From Calothrix sp. NIES-3974 (GTDB taxonomy: Bacteria > Cyanobacteriota > Cyanobacteriia > Cyanobacteriales > Nostocaceae): a stretch of DNA of 64,000 bases. Each line of letters opens with the position of its first letter. Position 1 is the stretch's first letter. Made by a program: the position numbers and the translations under genes. The notes below the pieces were generated by a model. It was not told where the DNA came from. It worked only from the letters and a program-made list of their open reading frames with translations, and did no database searches. The stretch lies in contig NZ_AP018254.1 in NCBI RefSeq assembly GCF_002368395.1, positions 2,356,001-2,420,000 of the forward strand, read 5' to 3'. Below, piece by piece: positions 27,193 through 36,253 of the stretch.

Positions 27193-28749
27193 ATGACAGA
27201 CTTAGCAACTACCACAACCAATCTCAACAAATTTGAGAAATTTAAAGCTGAAAAAGATGGACTAGCGGTCAAGGCGGAAATTGAAAAATTTGCGATAATG
27301 GGTTGGGACGCAATCGACACCACCGACCGTGACCACCGTCTCAAATGGTTGGGTGTGTTCTTTCGTCCGGTAACTCCAGGTAAATTTATGATGCGGTTGC
27401 GCACCCCTAACGGGATTATGACTGCGACACAAATGTATGTGTTAGCAGATATACTCAAACGTTACGGGGATGATGCCAGCGCAGATATTACCACTCGTCA
27501 AAATATTCAATTACGGGGAATTCGGATTGAGGATTTACCGGAAATCTTTAATCGCTTTCGTGCAGTTGGTTTGACCAGTGTCCAGTCGGGAATGGATAAT
27601 GTGCGTAATATTACTGGAGACCCAGTTGCGGGATTAGATGCGGATGAATTGTATGATACCCGTGAACTAGTTCAGCAAATTCAGGATATGATTACCAACT
27701 TTGGTGAAGGAAATTCTGAATTTACGAATCTACCGCGCAAATTTAATATTGCGATTACGGGGGGACGGGATAATTCGGTTCATGCAGAGATTAATGACTT
27801 AGCCTTTGTTCCGGCTTTTCAGACTTTGGCTGAGGGCGAAAAATTCGGCTTTAATGTGCTGGTGGGGGGGTTTTTCTCCGCTAAACGTTGTGAAGCAGCA
27901 GTTCCGTTGAATGCATGGGTGACACCGGAGGAGGTAGTTGCAGTTTGTCGAGCTGTATTAGAAGTGTACCGCGACAACGGTTTACGGGCTAATCGGCAAA
28001 AGTCCCGATTAATGTGGTTAATTGATGAATGGGGAATTGATCAATTTCGTGCAGCAGTCGAGAATAAACTGGGATATAAATTTGTTTCAGCAGCACCCCA
28101 CGACGAAATTGACTGGGAAAAGCGCGACCATATCGGTGTATCAAAGCAAAAGCAACCAGGATTAAATTACGTAGGGATGCATGTGCCTGTAGGACGCTTA
28201 CAAGCCGAAGACATGTCCCAAATTGCCCGGCTGGCAGAGGTTTACGGCAGTGGAGAAATCCGTTTTACTGTTGAGCAAAATATTATTATCCCGAATATTC
28301 CCGATGGTAATTTGGTATCGTTTTTAGCAGAAAAATTGCTAGAAAAATTTACAATTAATCCAGGTCGATTAACGCGATCGCTAGTTTCCTGTACGGGTGC
28401 GCAATTTTGTAATTTTGCCCTGATTGAAACCAAAAATCGAGCCGTTGAATTGATAAAGTCACTGGAAGCGGAACTGGATATCACCCAACCAGTGCGAATT
28501 CATTGGACAGGGTGTCCCAATTCCTGTGGACAACCCCAGGTTGCAGACATCGGTTTGATGGGAACCAAAGCGCGCAAAAACGGTAAAGCCGTGGAAGGGG
28601 TTGATATTTATATGGGTGGGAAAGTCGGTAAAGATGCGAAATTAGGAACTTGCATCACTAAAGGTGTTCCCTGTGAAGACTTGCAACCAGTTTTGCGTGA
28701 TTTATTAATTCAGTATTTCGGAGCAAAACCAAAATACGCTCCACAGTAA
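27193..28749 (+). CDS. nirA: Ferredoxin-nitrite reductase
   Basis: Six-electron reduction of nitrite to ammonium with reduced ferredoxin, in the cytoplasm. From the ATG at 27193 (MTDLATTTTNLNKFEKFKAE) the protein has 518 residues; an upstream in-frame ATG at 27103 would add 30 residues with no family likeness, so the internal start is preferred. The siroheme/4Fe-4S ligands are Cys400 and Cys406 (SCTGAQFC) and Cys441 and Cys445 (GCPNSCG). Two ferredoxin-like repeats and the TRQNIQLRG block support function. The C-terminus has no extra ferredoxin domain. First gene of the nirA-nrtABCD cluster. Confidence 0.97.
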   Translation: MTDLATTTTNLNKFEKFKAEKDGLAVKAEIEKFAIMGWDAIDTTDRDHRLKWLGVFFRPVTPGKFMMRLRTPNGIMTATQMYVLADILKRYGDDASADITTRQNIQLRGIRIEDLPEIFNRFRAVGLTSVQSGMDNVRNITGDPVAGLDADELYDTRELVQQIQDMITNFGEGNSEFTNLPRKFNIAITGGRDNSVHAEINDLAFVPAFQTLAEGEKFGFNVLVGGFFSAKRCEAAVPLNAWVTPEEVVAVCRAVLEVYRDNGLRANRQKSRLMWLIDEWGIDQFRAAVENKLGYKFVSAAPHDEIDWEKRDHIGVSKQKQPGLNYVGMHVPVGRLQAEDMSQIARLAEVYGSGEIRFTVEQNIIIPNIPDGNLVSFLAEKLLEKFTINPGRLTRSLVSCTGAQFCNFALIETKNRAVELIKSLEAELDITQPVRIHWTGCPNSCGQPQVADIGLMGTKARKNGKAVEGVDIYMGGKVGKDAKLGTCITKGVPCEDLQPVLRDLLIQYFGAKPKYAPQ

Positions 28750-28846
28750 AAAACAATGTAATTTTGGATTGTAGATTTTGGATTTTTAAAAGGTTGATGT
28801 TCCCAACCCCATCCAACCTGAATATTGCTAACGGGACTTAACCATT

Positions 28847-28870
28847 TTTGAGGCAGAAACAAGCCTCAAA
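28847..28870. repeat. Hairpin repeat TTTGAGGC / GCCTCAAA, copy 1
   Basis: An 8-bp perfect stem with an 8-nt loop. The flanking sequence (CTTAACCATTTTTGAGGCAG) recurs at 36247-36277 (copy 2), so this is a dispersed element, not a gene-specific terminator. Confidence 0.6.
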
Positions 28871-29178
28871 CCCCTGACAGTAGTTGATACCAAGTTGACT
28901 TCTGTTCTGGTAGTTTGAGGATGATGAGATTGCTTCCCTTCGGTTGCAATGACGGATATTAATATCATTAGATAGCAACTTAGTATGAGCAAAAATCCAC
29001 ATAGTTGCATCAAAGATGGGGAAAGTGCGGGCTAACACTTGACTCAGGGATAGGCAACACAGACAATACGGTTTGACTTTATGAATTTGCGAGTGGGACG
29101 ACGCAATCACAAAAGATATTGCGTATCCTTCAACCTTGTCATATCTTCGCACACCCTTTCTCCGTGTTTCTTGAAAGC

Positions 29179-29246
29179 AAATCCAAAATCCGTCTTGGAA
29201 AGTTTGGCGGAAGAATAAATCTCCCATCAACTTTCCGCAAAATCCA
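29179..29246 (-). repeat. Dispersed repeat E copy 2
   Basis: Inverted partner of 26484-26528. Extends further to TTTCCGCAAAATCCAAA, which matches the GCGGAAAGTTG segment at 26379 in inverse orientation; the first copy therefore appears to have an internal insertion. Confidence 0.65.
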
Positions 29247-29295
29247 AACTCCAAATATCGATATAACTCATTACCACTAATACAATAATCCAACC

Positions 29296-30633
29296 ATGAC
29301 TAATCTATCGCGCCGTAAATTTTTGATTACCACTGGTGCAGCAGCAGCAGGTACGCTTTGGGTTCATGGCTGCACATCTTCTAGTGATAATACTGCCACA
29401 AATGGGAACGGAAATAATAGCGCAGTTCCAGCTGCCAATGTTTCAGCAGCAGACGCACCGGAAGTCACCACTGCTAAACTCGGATTCATTGCTTTAACGG
29501 ATGCTGCACCCTTAATTATTGCGAAAGAAAAGGGTTTATTCGCCAAATATGGCATGAAGGATGTGGAAGTCATTAAACAGGCTTCCTGGGGGACAACCCG
29601 TGATAATTTAGTATTGGGTTCTGCTGGAAATGGTATCGATGGTGCCCATATCCTAACCCCAATGCCCTATCTGATCTCTCTAGGAACAGTAACAGATGGG
29701 AAAAAGGTTCCCATGTATATTTTGGCGCGATTGAATGTGAATGGTCAGGGAATTCTGCTGGCAAATACCTACAAAGATTTGAAAGTCGGAGTTGATGCTA
29801 AACCCCTCAAAGATGCATTCGCAAAACAAAAAGCCGCAGGGAAGAAAGAACTCAAAGCTGCAATGACCTTCCCGGGTGGAACCCATGATATGTGGATTCG
29901 TTACTGGTTAGCTGCTGCGGGAATTAATCCCGATACGGAGGTTTCGACTATTGTTGTTCCCCCTCCCCAGATGGTTGCAAACGTGAAAGTGAACAATATG
30001 GAAGCTTTTTGTGTGGGTGAACCTTGGCCATTACAAACTGTTAACCAAAAAGTGGGTTATATGGCTGCGACTACTGGGGAAATATGGAAAGATCATCCAG
30101 AAAAAGCCTTTGCCATGCGTGCAGATTGGGTGGATAAACATCCAAAAGCAACCAAAGCTTTATTAATGGCAGTAATGGAAGCGCAACAGTGGTGCGACAA
30201 ACCGGAGAATCGTCAGGAAATGTGCGAAATCCTATCTCGACGTGAATGGTTTAAGGTACCAGTTGCTGATATTATCGATCGTTCCCAAGGTAAATTTGAT
30301 TACGGTACGGGTCGGGTGGAAGACTATTCTAGTACCCTAATGATGAAGTATTGGCGAGATAATGCGTCTTACCCCTATAAGAGCCACGATTTATGGTTTT
30401 TAACGGAAAATATGCGTTGGGGTTATCTACCTGCGAATTTGGACACCAAAGCGATTATTGATAAAGTTAATCGGGAAGACCTGTGGAAGGAAGCTGCTAA
30501 AGCATTGAAAGTTCCAGATGCGGAAATACCCCAAAGTACATCACGGGGTGTGGAAACCTTTTTTGATGGGGTGAAGTTTGACCCAGAGAAACCGCAGGAA
30601 TACTTAAAAGGGTTAAAGATTCGTAAGGTGTAG
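29296..30633 (+). CDS. nrtA: Nitrate/nitrite ABC transporter substrate-binding protein
   Basis: 445 residues. A twin-arginine-like start (SRRKFL, 5-10) and lipobox WVHGC with Cys26 mark a lipoprotein held on the outer face of the plasma membrane; a low-complexity Ser/Asn linker (27-50) follows. The family blocks KLGFIALTDAAPLIIAKEKG and FPGGTHDMWIRYWLAAAGIN and PPPQMVANVKVNNMEAFCVG are diagnostic for NrtA. Captures nitrate and nitrite for the NrtBCD pump. Gap of 546 bp from nirA is unusually long for an operon but without a terminator I can identify. Confidence 0.97.
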   Translation: MTNLSRRKFLITTGAAAAGTLWVHGCTSSSDNTATNGNGNNSAVPAANVSAADAPEVTTAKLGFIALTDAAPLIIAKEKGLFAKYGMKDVEVIKQASWGTTRDNLVLGSAGNGIDGAHILTPMPYLISLGTVTDGKKVPMYILARLNVNGQGILLANTYKDLKVGVDAKPLKDAFAKQKAAGKKELKAAMTFPGGTHDMWIRYWLAAAGINPDTEVSTIVVPPPQMVANVKVNNMEAFCVGEPWPLQTVNQKVGYMAATTGEIWKDHPEKAFAMRADWVDKHPKATKALLMAVMEAQQWCDKPENRQEMCEILSRREWFKVPVADIIDRSQGKFDYGTGRVEDYSSTLMMKYWRDNASYPYKSHDLWFLTENMRWGYLPANLDTKAIIDKVNREDLWKEAAKALKVPDAEIPQSTSRGVETFFDGVKFDPEKPQEYLKGLKIRKV

Positions 30634-30989
30634 TTTGAGAATACAGGAGACAGTTGTGTCTATCAATATAAGGTATAAGGTGAATATTCCGTGTTTTAGA
30701 GGTTGGGTTTTTACGATAGGTATCTGTAGTATCAGGTAATTGTAATATTTTTCAGAAGTCAGGTTTTGATGATACAGCAGAATTCAAGAATAAAGGATAG
30801 AGGAAATGGTCGTCAAAACCCTTTCTTACAAGCCTTTAAAATATAAATGACGTACCACAATTACCTGTAATTACCTGCAATCTGCTGGAGATATCTGTAG
30901 TAGCAGACAATCGTTATCAGAACCTGACTTCTCACCACACCCAAAATACAAGTTTTGCCACTCCCTCCCCATTACCACAAACCTCAGAG
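30634..30989. other. nrtA-nrtB intergenic region with a long inverted repeat
   Basis: 356 bp, no gene. AGAAGTCAGGTT (30754-30765) faces AACCTGACTTCT (30921-30932), and GGTAATTGTAAT (30735) faces TTACAGGTAAT-like sequence at about 30856-30872 on the other strand. The arms enclose about 155 bp. It resembles a MITE or an mRNA secondary structure inside the operon. Confidence 0.55.
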
Positions 30990-31835
30990 ATGAAAATGGC
31001 GACAACAACTATTAGAAAACCTTCCCAGAGCAAGATTCAAAAATCCCTCGTCACGTTTCTGCAAAAGCGGGGACGAAAAATCATATCACCATTAATTGCG
31101 ATCGCACTATTCTTAATTATCTGGCAAATTGCTTGTTCGGGTGAAAAACCAAATCTTCCCCCTCCCACTAAGGTGATTCAGGAAACTTGGGATTTGATTA
31201 TTGACCCGTTTTTTGATAATGGTGGTACGGACAAGGGTTTGGCTTTACAGATTTTCGCTAGTCTAGGTCGGGTTGCTATTGGTTTTAGTTTAGCAGCGAT
31301 TGTTGGCGTTAGTTTGGGAATGGTGATTGGAGCCAATGCTTTTATTTTTGAAGCGGTTGACCCGATTTTTCAGGTCTTGCGTACCGTTCCTCCTTTGGCT
31401 TGGTTACCAATTTCCTTGGCTGCATTTCGCGATAGTGAACCGTCGGCAATTTTCGTGATTTTTATTACGGCGATTTGGCCAATTATTATTAATACAACGG
31501 TGGGTGTGCAACAAATCCCCCAGGATTATAAAAATGTTGCCCAGGTGTTGAAGTTATCTGGATTTAAGTACTTTTATAAAATTGTTTTTCCTGCTTCTGT
31601 TCCCTACATTTTTACGGGATTACGTATCGGCATTGGTTTATCATGGTTAGCAATTGTGGCAGCAGAAATGTTAGTCGGTGGGGTAGGAATTGGTTTCTTT
31701 ATTTGGGATGCGTGGAATAGTACCCGTTTAAGTGAAATTGTTTTAGCTCTGGTGTATGTCGGTATTGTGGGTTTGATTCTGGATCGCATGATTGCCTTTA
31801 TTGCGAGTAAGGTTGTCCCCCAGGAGCAGAAATAG
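30990..31835 (+). CDS. nrtB: Nitrate/nitrite ABC transporter permease
   Basis: 281 residues, integral membrane protein with about six helices (first about 34-52, IISPLIAIALFLIIWQIAC). The BPD permease EAA-type loop is visible in NVAQVLKLSGFKYFYKIVFP (about 183-202), which contacts the NrtC/NrtD ATPases. VGGVGIGFFIWDAWNSTRLS near the C-terminus is characteristic of NrtB. The start may be Met1 (MKMATTT) or Met3. Located between nrtA and nrtC in the standard order. Confidence 0.96.
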   Translation: MKMATTTIRKPSQSKIQKSLVTFLQKRGRKIISPLIAIALFLIIWQIACSGEKPNLPPPTKVIQETWDLIIDPFFDNGGTDKGLALQIFASLGRVAIGFSLAAIVGVSLGMVIGANAFIFEAVDPIFQVLRTVPPLAWLPISLAAFRDSEPSAIFVIFITAIWPIIINTTVGVQQIPQDYKNVAQVLKLSGFKYFYKIVFPASVPYIFTGLRIGIGLSWLAIVAAEMLVGGVGIGFFIWDAWNSTRLSEIVLALVYVGIVGLILDRMIAFIASKVVPQEQK

Positions 31836-31936
31836 AATGAAGTAAAAAAAACCCGACGTTGTAGAGATGACCCGACGTTGTAGAGACGACCCGACGGGTC
31901 GTCTCTACGGAAATCCAAAATCCAAAATCCAAAATT
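31836..31936. repeat. GACGACCC palindromes (P1) and TTTGGAT remnants between nrtB and nrtC
   Basis: 31883-31905 is a 23-bp near-perfect palindrome GAGACGACCC-GAC-GGGTCGTCTC. Half sites precede it (GTAGAGATGACCCGACGTTG, twice). Then AAATCCAAAATCCAAAATCC (31912-31931) is the reverse of the TTTGGAT heptamer. These sit inside the operon and could form an mRNA hairpin. Confidence 0.75.
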
Positions 31937-33952
31937 ATGTTAACCAATATCGATAAACCCCAAAAAACGACGAATACATTTGTGGAAATTGACCACGTGG
32001 ATCGTGTTTTCAATTTGCCGAATGGCGGTCAATATATTGCCCTAAAAAATATTGAATTGAAAATCCAACAGGGTGAATTTATTTCCTTGATTGGACACTC
32101 TGGTTGTGGAAAATCGACTTTATTAAATATTATTGCCGGATTGGATCGAGCCACAACTGGAGGTGTCACCCTGGAAGGACGGGAAGTGCGCGAACCCGGT
32201 CCTGACCGAATGGTGGTGTTTCAAAATTATTCCCTACTACCTTGGTTAACTGTACGGGAAAACATTGCGATCGCGGTTGATGAGGTTTTTAAAAACAAAC
32301 CAGCTGGGGAACGGCGACAAATTGTCGAACACCATATTGATCTGGTAGGATTACGTCATGCTGCCAATAGCCGTCCCTGTGAACTTTCAGGGGGAATGAA
32401 ACAACGGGTGTCGATTGCCCGTGCTTTGGCAATTCGTCCTAAGTTACTGCTGTTAGATGAACCCTTTGGTGCTTTAGATGCTTTGACACGGGGTAGTTTG
32501 CAGACCCAATTAATGAAAATCTGCAATGAACACCAACTTACCTGTGTGATGGTGACCCACGATGTGGATGAAGCCTTATTATTATCTGACCGGATTGTCA
32601 TGCTTACTAATGGTCCGGAAGCTCACATCGGTCAAATCCTCGAAGTACCCATTCCCCGACCGCGCGATCGCTTGGAGGTAATCAAACATCCCAGTTACTA
32701 TGGTTTACGTAACGAGATGATTTATTTCCTCAATCAACAAAAACAAGCGAAAAAACGTCAAGCAGCTAAGGTTTCCACCCCTGGAATTATTTCTAAACAT
32801 GGTCTGGAAAAAATCAACCTGGATATCGGTTTTATCCCCCTTACCGATGCAGCACCCCTAATTATTGCCCAGGAAAAAGGCTTTTTTGCTCAATTCGGTT
32901 TAGAACAAGTCACCCTCCACCGGGAAAGCAGTTGGAAGGAAGTCGCTAAGGGTGTGGGAACTGGTAGACTAGATGCAGCCCAAATGGTGGCAGGAATGCC
33001 TCTAGCTTTAACACTAGGTGCAGGTGATAAAACCCCTGTCCCCGTTGTTACTGCCATGACCCTCTCCCGTAACGGTAACGCTATTACCCTGAGTCAAAAA
33101 TTACAACAAAAAGGTGTTAATTCCCTTTCCGACCTGAAAACCGTATTACAAGCAGATACAGAAAAAAATCACGTGTTGGGTATCGTTCACCCGGCATCGA
33201 TGCAAAATTTATTACTGCGGTATTGGTTGGCAGCAGGGGGAATTGACCCGGATCGGGATGTGGAATTGACCGTGATTTCTCCCCCGCAAATGGTTTCCGC
33301 TTTGCGTTCCGGTACAATTGATGGGTATTGTGTTGGTGGTCCTTGGAACACCCACGCTGTCCGTGACCAAGTTGGTTTTGTCGCTGCAACCGCTTTAGAT
33401 ATCTGGGGAGAACACCCGGAAAAGGTGCTAGGAGTACGGGAAGATTGGGCTGAAAAATATCCCCAAACTCATATTGCCCTAGTTAAAGCCCTATTGTCGG
33501 CTTGCGAGTACTGTGATGATATCCGCAACCGTCCCGAAATTGCAGAAATTCTCGCTCGTCCGGAATATGTCGGTGTTGCGACCGATTGCATCCGTCCTGG
33601 TTTCATTGACCCCTACGAACGGGGAGACGGAACAGAGGCAGAATTTTTACCATCCTACAATCAATTTTTTGTCAACAAAGCTAACTATCCCGAACGGGTG
33701 GAAATGTTATGGATTCTTACCCAATTAGCTCGCTGGGGATTAGTTCCATTTCCCAAGAACTGGGTAGATGTGGTAGACAGAATTTGTCGCACCGATGTGT
33801 TCGGTGTAGCAGCTCGCGACTTAGAGATACTCGACATTGGTCGCGACCAACCTATCCACATATTTGATGGTAAAGCCTTTAATCCCTCCCACCCCATTGA
33901 TTACCTTAAATCCTTCCCCATCAAACGGGAAATTAGAATCCAAGAATTTTAG
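31937..33952 (+). CDS. nrtC: Nitrate/nitrite ABC transporter ATP-binding subunit with regulatory NrtA-like domain
   Basis: 671 residues. The N-terminal ATPase (about 15-270) has Walker A GHSGCGKST (53-61), signature LSGGMKQR (150-157) and Walker B DEPFGALD (174-181). A linker leads to a C-terminal domain (about 285-671) homologous to NrtA, with DIGFIPLTDAAPLIIAQEKG and SPPQMVSALRSGTIDGYCVG. In Synechococcus this domain mediates ammonium-promoted inhibition of nitrate uptake. Two-domain architecture is unique to NrtC/CmpC, and the nir context identifies it as NrtC. Confidence 0.97.
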   Translation: MLTNIDKPQKTTNTFVEIDHVDRVFNLPNGGQYIALKNIELKIQQGEFISLIGHSGCGKSTLLNIIAGLDRATTGGVTLEGREVREPGPDRMVVFQNYSLLPWLTVRENIAIAVDEVFKNKPAGERRQIVEHHIDLVGLRHAANSRPCELSGGMKQRVSIARALAIRPKLLLLDEPFGALDALTRGSLQTQLMKICNEHQLTCVMVTHDVDEALLLSDRIVMLTNGPEAHIGQILEVPIPRPRDRLEVIKHPSYYGLRNEMIYFLNQQKQAKKRQAAKVSTPGIISKHGLEKINLDIGFIPLTDAAPLIIAQEKGFFAQFGLEQVTLHRESSWKEVAKGVGTGRLDAAQMVAGMPLALTLGAGDKTPVPVVTAMTLSRNGNAITLSQKLQQKGVNSLSDLKTVLQADTEKNHVLGIVHPASMQNLLLRYWLAAGGIDPDRDVELTVISPPQMVSALRSGTIDGYCVGGPWNTHAVRDQVGFVAATALDIWGEHPEKVLGVREDWAEKYPQTHIALVKALLSACEYCDDIRNRPEIAEILARPEYVGVATDCIRPGFIDPYERGDGTEAEFLPSYNQFFVNKANYPERVEMLWILTQLARWGLVPFPKNWVDVVDRICRTDVFGVAARDLEILDIGRDQPIHIFDGKAFNPSHPIDYLKSFPIKREIRIQEF

Positions 33953-34006
33953 ATTACTCTTCGGTTGATCCGCACTACGTGCGTCTATGGATTTTAGATT
34001 TCCGTA

Positions 34007-34029
34007 GAGACAATCTGACGGGTCGTCTC
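34007..34029. repeat. GACGACCC-type palindrome (P1), degenerate copy between nrtC and nrtD
   Basis: GAGACAATCTGACGGGTCGT and CTC; the left arm has decayed while the right arm is intact. A small dispersed repeat (GGTTGATCCGCACTACGTGC, 33963-33982) precedes it. Confidence 0.55.
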
Positions 34030-34064
34030 TACAATCAACCCCATTTCCTCACAAACCTATTACC

Positions 34065-34907
34065 ATGCAAGCAATAAATACTACCCAAACCCATCAACCA
34101 TCCTCTCCTGACTCAAATCCATTTTTGACGATTGAGGGAGTTACAAAAATTTATCCGACTGCAAACGGTCCCCGTGTCGTTCTTGATGGGATTAACTTAT
34201 CCGTCCAAGAGGGAGAATTTATCTGTGTAATTGGACACTCTGGATGTGGTAAATCCACTCTCCTCAATATGGTGTCGGGGTTTAATCAACCCACGGAAGG
34301 ACAGGTAAGATTACAAAATCGAGTGATTACTGGACCTGGACCTGACCGAATGATGGTGTTTCAAAACTACTGTTTACTACCGTGGATGAGTGTTTTTGAA
34401 AACGTTTATACAGCAGTAGATGCGGTATTTCCGCAAAAGGCAGAAGCCGAAAAACGGGCCATCGTCAAAGAACATTTAGCAATGGTTGGTTTACTGGAAG
34501 CTGCTGATAAACGACCCGGACAGATATCAGGAGGAATGAAACAGCGAGTTGCGATCGCTCGTGCATTATCCATCCGTCCCCAGGTTCTCATCCTCGATGA
34601 ACCCTTCGGTGCATTGGATGCCATCACTAAGGAAGAATTACAGGAAGAACTATTAAAAATCTGGCGTGACCATCGGGTTACTGTATTAATGATTACCCAT
34701 GACATCGATGAAGCTTTATTCATGGCTGACCGTTTAGTGATGATGACCAATGGTCCAGCCGCGAAAATTGGGGAGATTCTCGAAATTCCTTTCCCCCGTC
34801 CTCGCATTCGCACGCGGATTATGGAAGACCCCCAGTATTATGATTTACGTAATTATGCGTTAGATTTTCTGTATAATAAGTTTGCCCACGACGATGCGGC
34901 TGAGTAA
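34065..34907 (+). CDS. nrtD: Nitrate/nitrite ABC transporter ATP-binding subunit
   Basis: 280 residues, single-domain ATPase partner of NrtC. Walker A GHSGCGKST (57-65), signature ISGGMKQR (154-161), Walker B LILDEPFGALD (175-185), H-loop MITHDIDEALF. The PGPDRMMVFQNYCLLPWMSV block is typical of the nitrate/taurine ATPase group. Last gene of the cluster. In most cyanobacteria narB (nitrate reductase) follows; here the next gene is on the opposite strand. Confidence 0.96.
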   Translation: MQAINTTQTHQPSSPDSNPFLTIEGVTKIYPTANGPRVVLDGINLSVQEGEFICVIGHSGCGKSTLLNMVSGFNQPTEGQVRLQNRVITGPGPDRMMVFQNYCLLPWMSVFENVYTAVDAVFPQKAEAEKRAIVKEHLAMVGLLEAADKRPGQISGGMKQRVAIARALSIRPQVLILDEPFGALDAITKEELQEELLKIWRDHRVTVLMITHDIDEALFMADRLVMMTNGPAAKIGEILEIPFPRPRIRTRIMEDPQYYDLRNYALDFLYNKFAHDDAAE

Positions 34908-34968
34908 TATGATTGTCTCTGAATCATGGAAGAATTGTTGTTGGAATAATTGACTTTGGGCAGATTTT

Positions 34969-34999
34969 TTGTGGAACAGGCTTCTAGTCTGTTTCACAA
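34969..34999. terminator. Hairpin between convergent nrtD and permease genes
   Basis: TTGTGGAACAG (34969-34979) pairs with CTGTTTCACAA (34989-34999) through one G-T wobble, giving an 11-bp stem with a 9-nt loop. The two genes converge here. There is no proper T-tract after either arm on the forward strand, so rho-independent action is uncertain. Confidence 0.45.
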
Positions 35000-35001
35000 T
35001 G

Positions 35002-36048
35002 TCAATTCAAATCTTCCAAGCGAATCCGTGGGTCAGCAGCTTTGAGGAGTAAATCAGCAATTAAATTACCAAGAATTAATAGCACCGCACCCATTGTTAA
35101 ACTCGCCATCAGAACGTATAAATCTTGAGCTTGCAAAGCTTGTAAAGTTAACCGACCTAATCCTGGCCAATTAAAGAAATATTCAGCAATAAAAGCACCA
35201 TTTAGTAAACCCGCTAACTCAAAACCTAAAAGGGTTATCAAAGGATTAATCGCATTGCGCAGTGCATGAACATAAATCACCCGATTTTCTGGTAAACCCT
35301 TAGCACGGGCTGTTTGGATATAATCTTGACGCAGCACATCCAGTAATTCCCCTCGCGTAATCCGTTGTAAACCAGCAAAACTGGTAATACTTAAAGCCAC
35401 CGTTGGTAAAATCATATGCCAAGCGACATCAATTATTTGTCCGAACCAGGTTAATTGATCATGGTTAATACTGGTTTGTCCACCCACCGGAAATAGGGGA
35501 GACGTAACTTGGGCAAAAATCAATAACAGTAAAGCCGTGATAAAACTGGGAAAACCTTGACCCGCATAACTAATTACCTGTAATAACCGGTCGGGTAGAC
35601 GATTTTGATTAACTGCGGCCACAATACCCAAAGGTAACGCGATCGCCCAAGTAATGATTAGTGAGGAAACCGCTAGGAGTAGGGTGGAAAATACCCGTTC
35701 ACCGATTAGGGAGGAAACCGAACGCTGAAAAATAAAACTTGTACCAAAGTCCCCTTTGCTGATAATCCGCCATATCCATAGGAAATACTGCTCTACCCAA
35801 GATTTATCCAATCCCCACTGCTGACGAATTTCTGCAATCCGTTCGGGAGTAATCCGAGGATTTTGTTTTAAGGTATCAACAAAATCACCGGGAGCTAACT
35901 GAATAATCAAAAAAGATAAAGCTGATGCCAAAAATAAGGTAATTAAAGCCTGGAATAAACGCTTGGCAATATATAAGACAGTTTCACTAGTCAACCACCC
36001 ATAAATGCGATTCAGTCTTAGTTCCCATCCATCCCTTGTTACAGTCAT
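35002..36048 (-). CDS. ABC transporter permease, DppB/OppB type
   Basis: 348 residues. N-terminal membrane helix (about 24-48, FQALITLFLASALSFLIIQL) then APGDF and a periplasmic stretch RITPERIAEIRQQWGLDKSW (family hallmark of peptide/nickel permeases), five further helices and the EAA loop TARAKGLPENRVIYVHALRN (about 227-246). A binding protein, second permease and ATPases would normally accompany it, but none lie adjacent, so the substrate is open. Peptide, glutathione and nickel are all possible for this family. Confidence 0.92.
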   Translation of the reverse strand: MTVTRDGWELRLNRIYGWLTSETVLYIAKRLFQALITLFLASALSFLIIQLAPGDFVDTLKQNPRITPERIAEIRQQWGLDKSWVEQYFLWIWRIISKGDFGTSFIFQRSVSSLIGERVFSTLLLAVSSLIITWAIALPLGIVAAVNQNRLPDRLLQVISYAGQGFPSFITALLLLIFAQVTSPLFPVGGQTSINHDQLTWFGQIIDVAWHMILPTVALSITSFAGLQRITRGELLDVLRQDYIQTARAKGLPENRVIYVHALRNAINPLITLLGFELAGLLNGAFIAEYFFNWPGLGRLTLQALQAQDLYVLMASLTMGAVLLILGNLIADLLLKAADPRIRLEDLN

Positions 36049-36169
36049 CGGTCTATTTTTCCATAGTCGCTATCTGAAATGTCTAATTATACACGGGGAA
36101 AGGAAATTGAGAAGACAGAATACAGAACCCGGATTTCTCACAAATCCCTCAAACTCTCAGGGATAGTCC

Positions 36170-36197
36170 GTAGAAACGACCCGTAGGGTCGTCTCTA
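36170..36197. repeat. GACGACCC palindrome (P1)
   Basis: GTAGAAACGACCC-GTA-GGGTCGTCTCTAC, a near-perfect inverted repeat of 28 bp in the permease-apt gap. Confidence 0.7.
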
Positions 36198-36253
36198 CAG
36201 GGAGTAGGAATAGAAAGAAAAGTCAGAATACAGGATAACGGAGCTTAAACATT

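Larger units (their letters stand above)
28750..29295. other. nirA-nrtA intergenic region, repeat-filled
   Basis: 546 bp. Contains a TTTTGGAT patch (about 28761-28790), hairpin repeat TTTGAGGC...GCCTCAAA (28847-28870) and repeat E copy 2 (29179-29246). A reverse 151-codon frame (28838-29293) overlaps these repeats and is rejected. No promoter was identified. Confidence 0.5.

Noticed and set aside
28838-29293. Reverse 151-codon open frame between nirA and nrtA
   Set aside because: It runs through dispersed repeats (hairpin repeat and repeat E), has Cys/Ser/Phe-rich low-quality composition and no family likeness.
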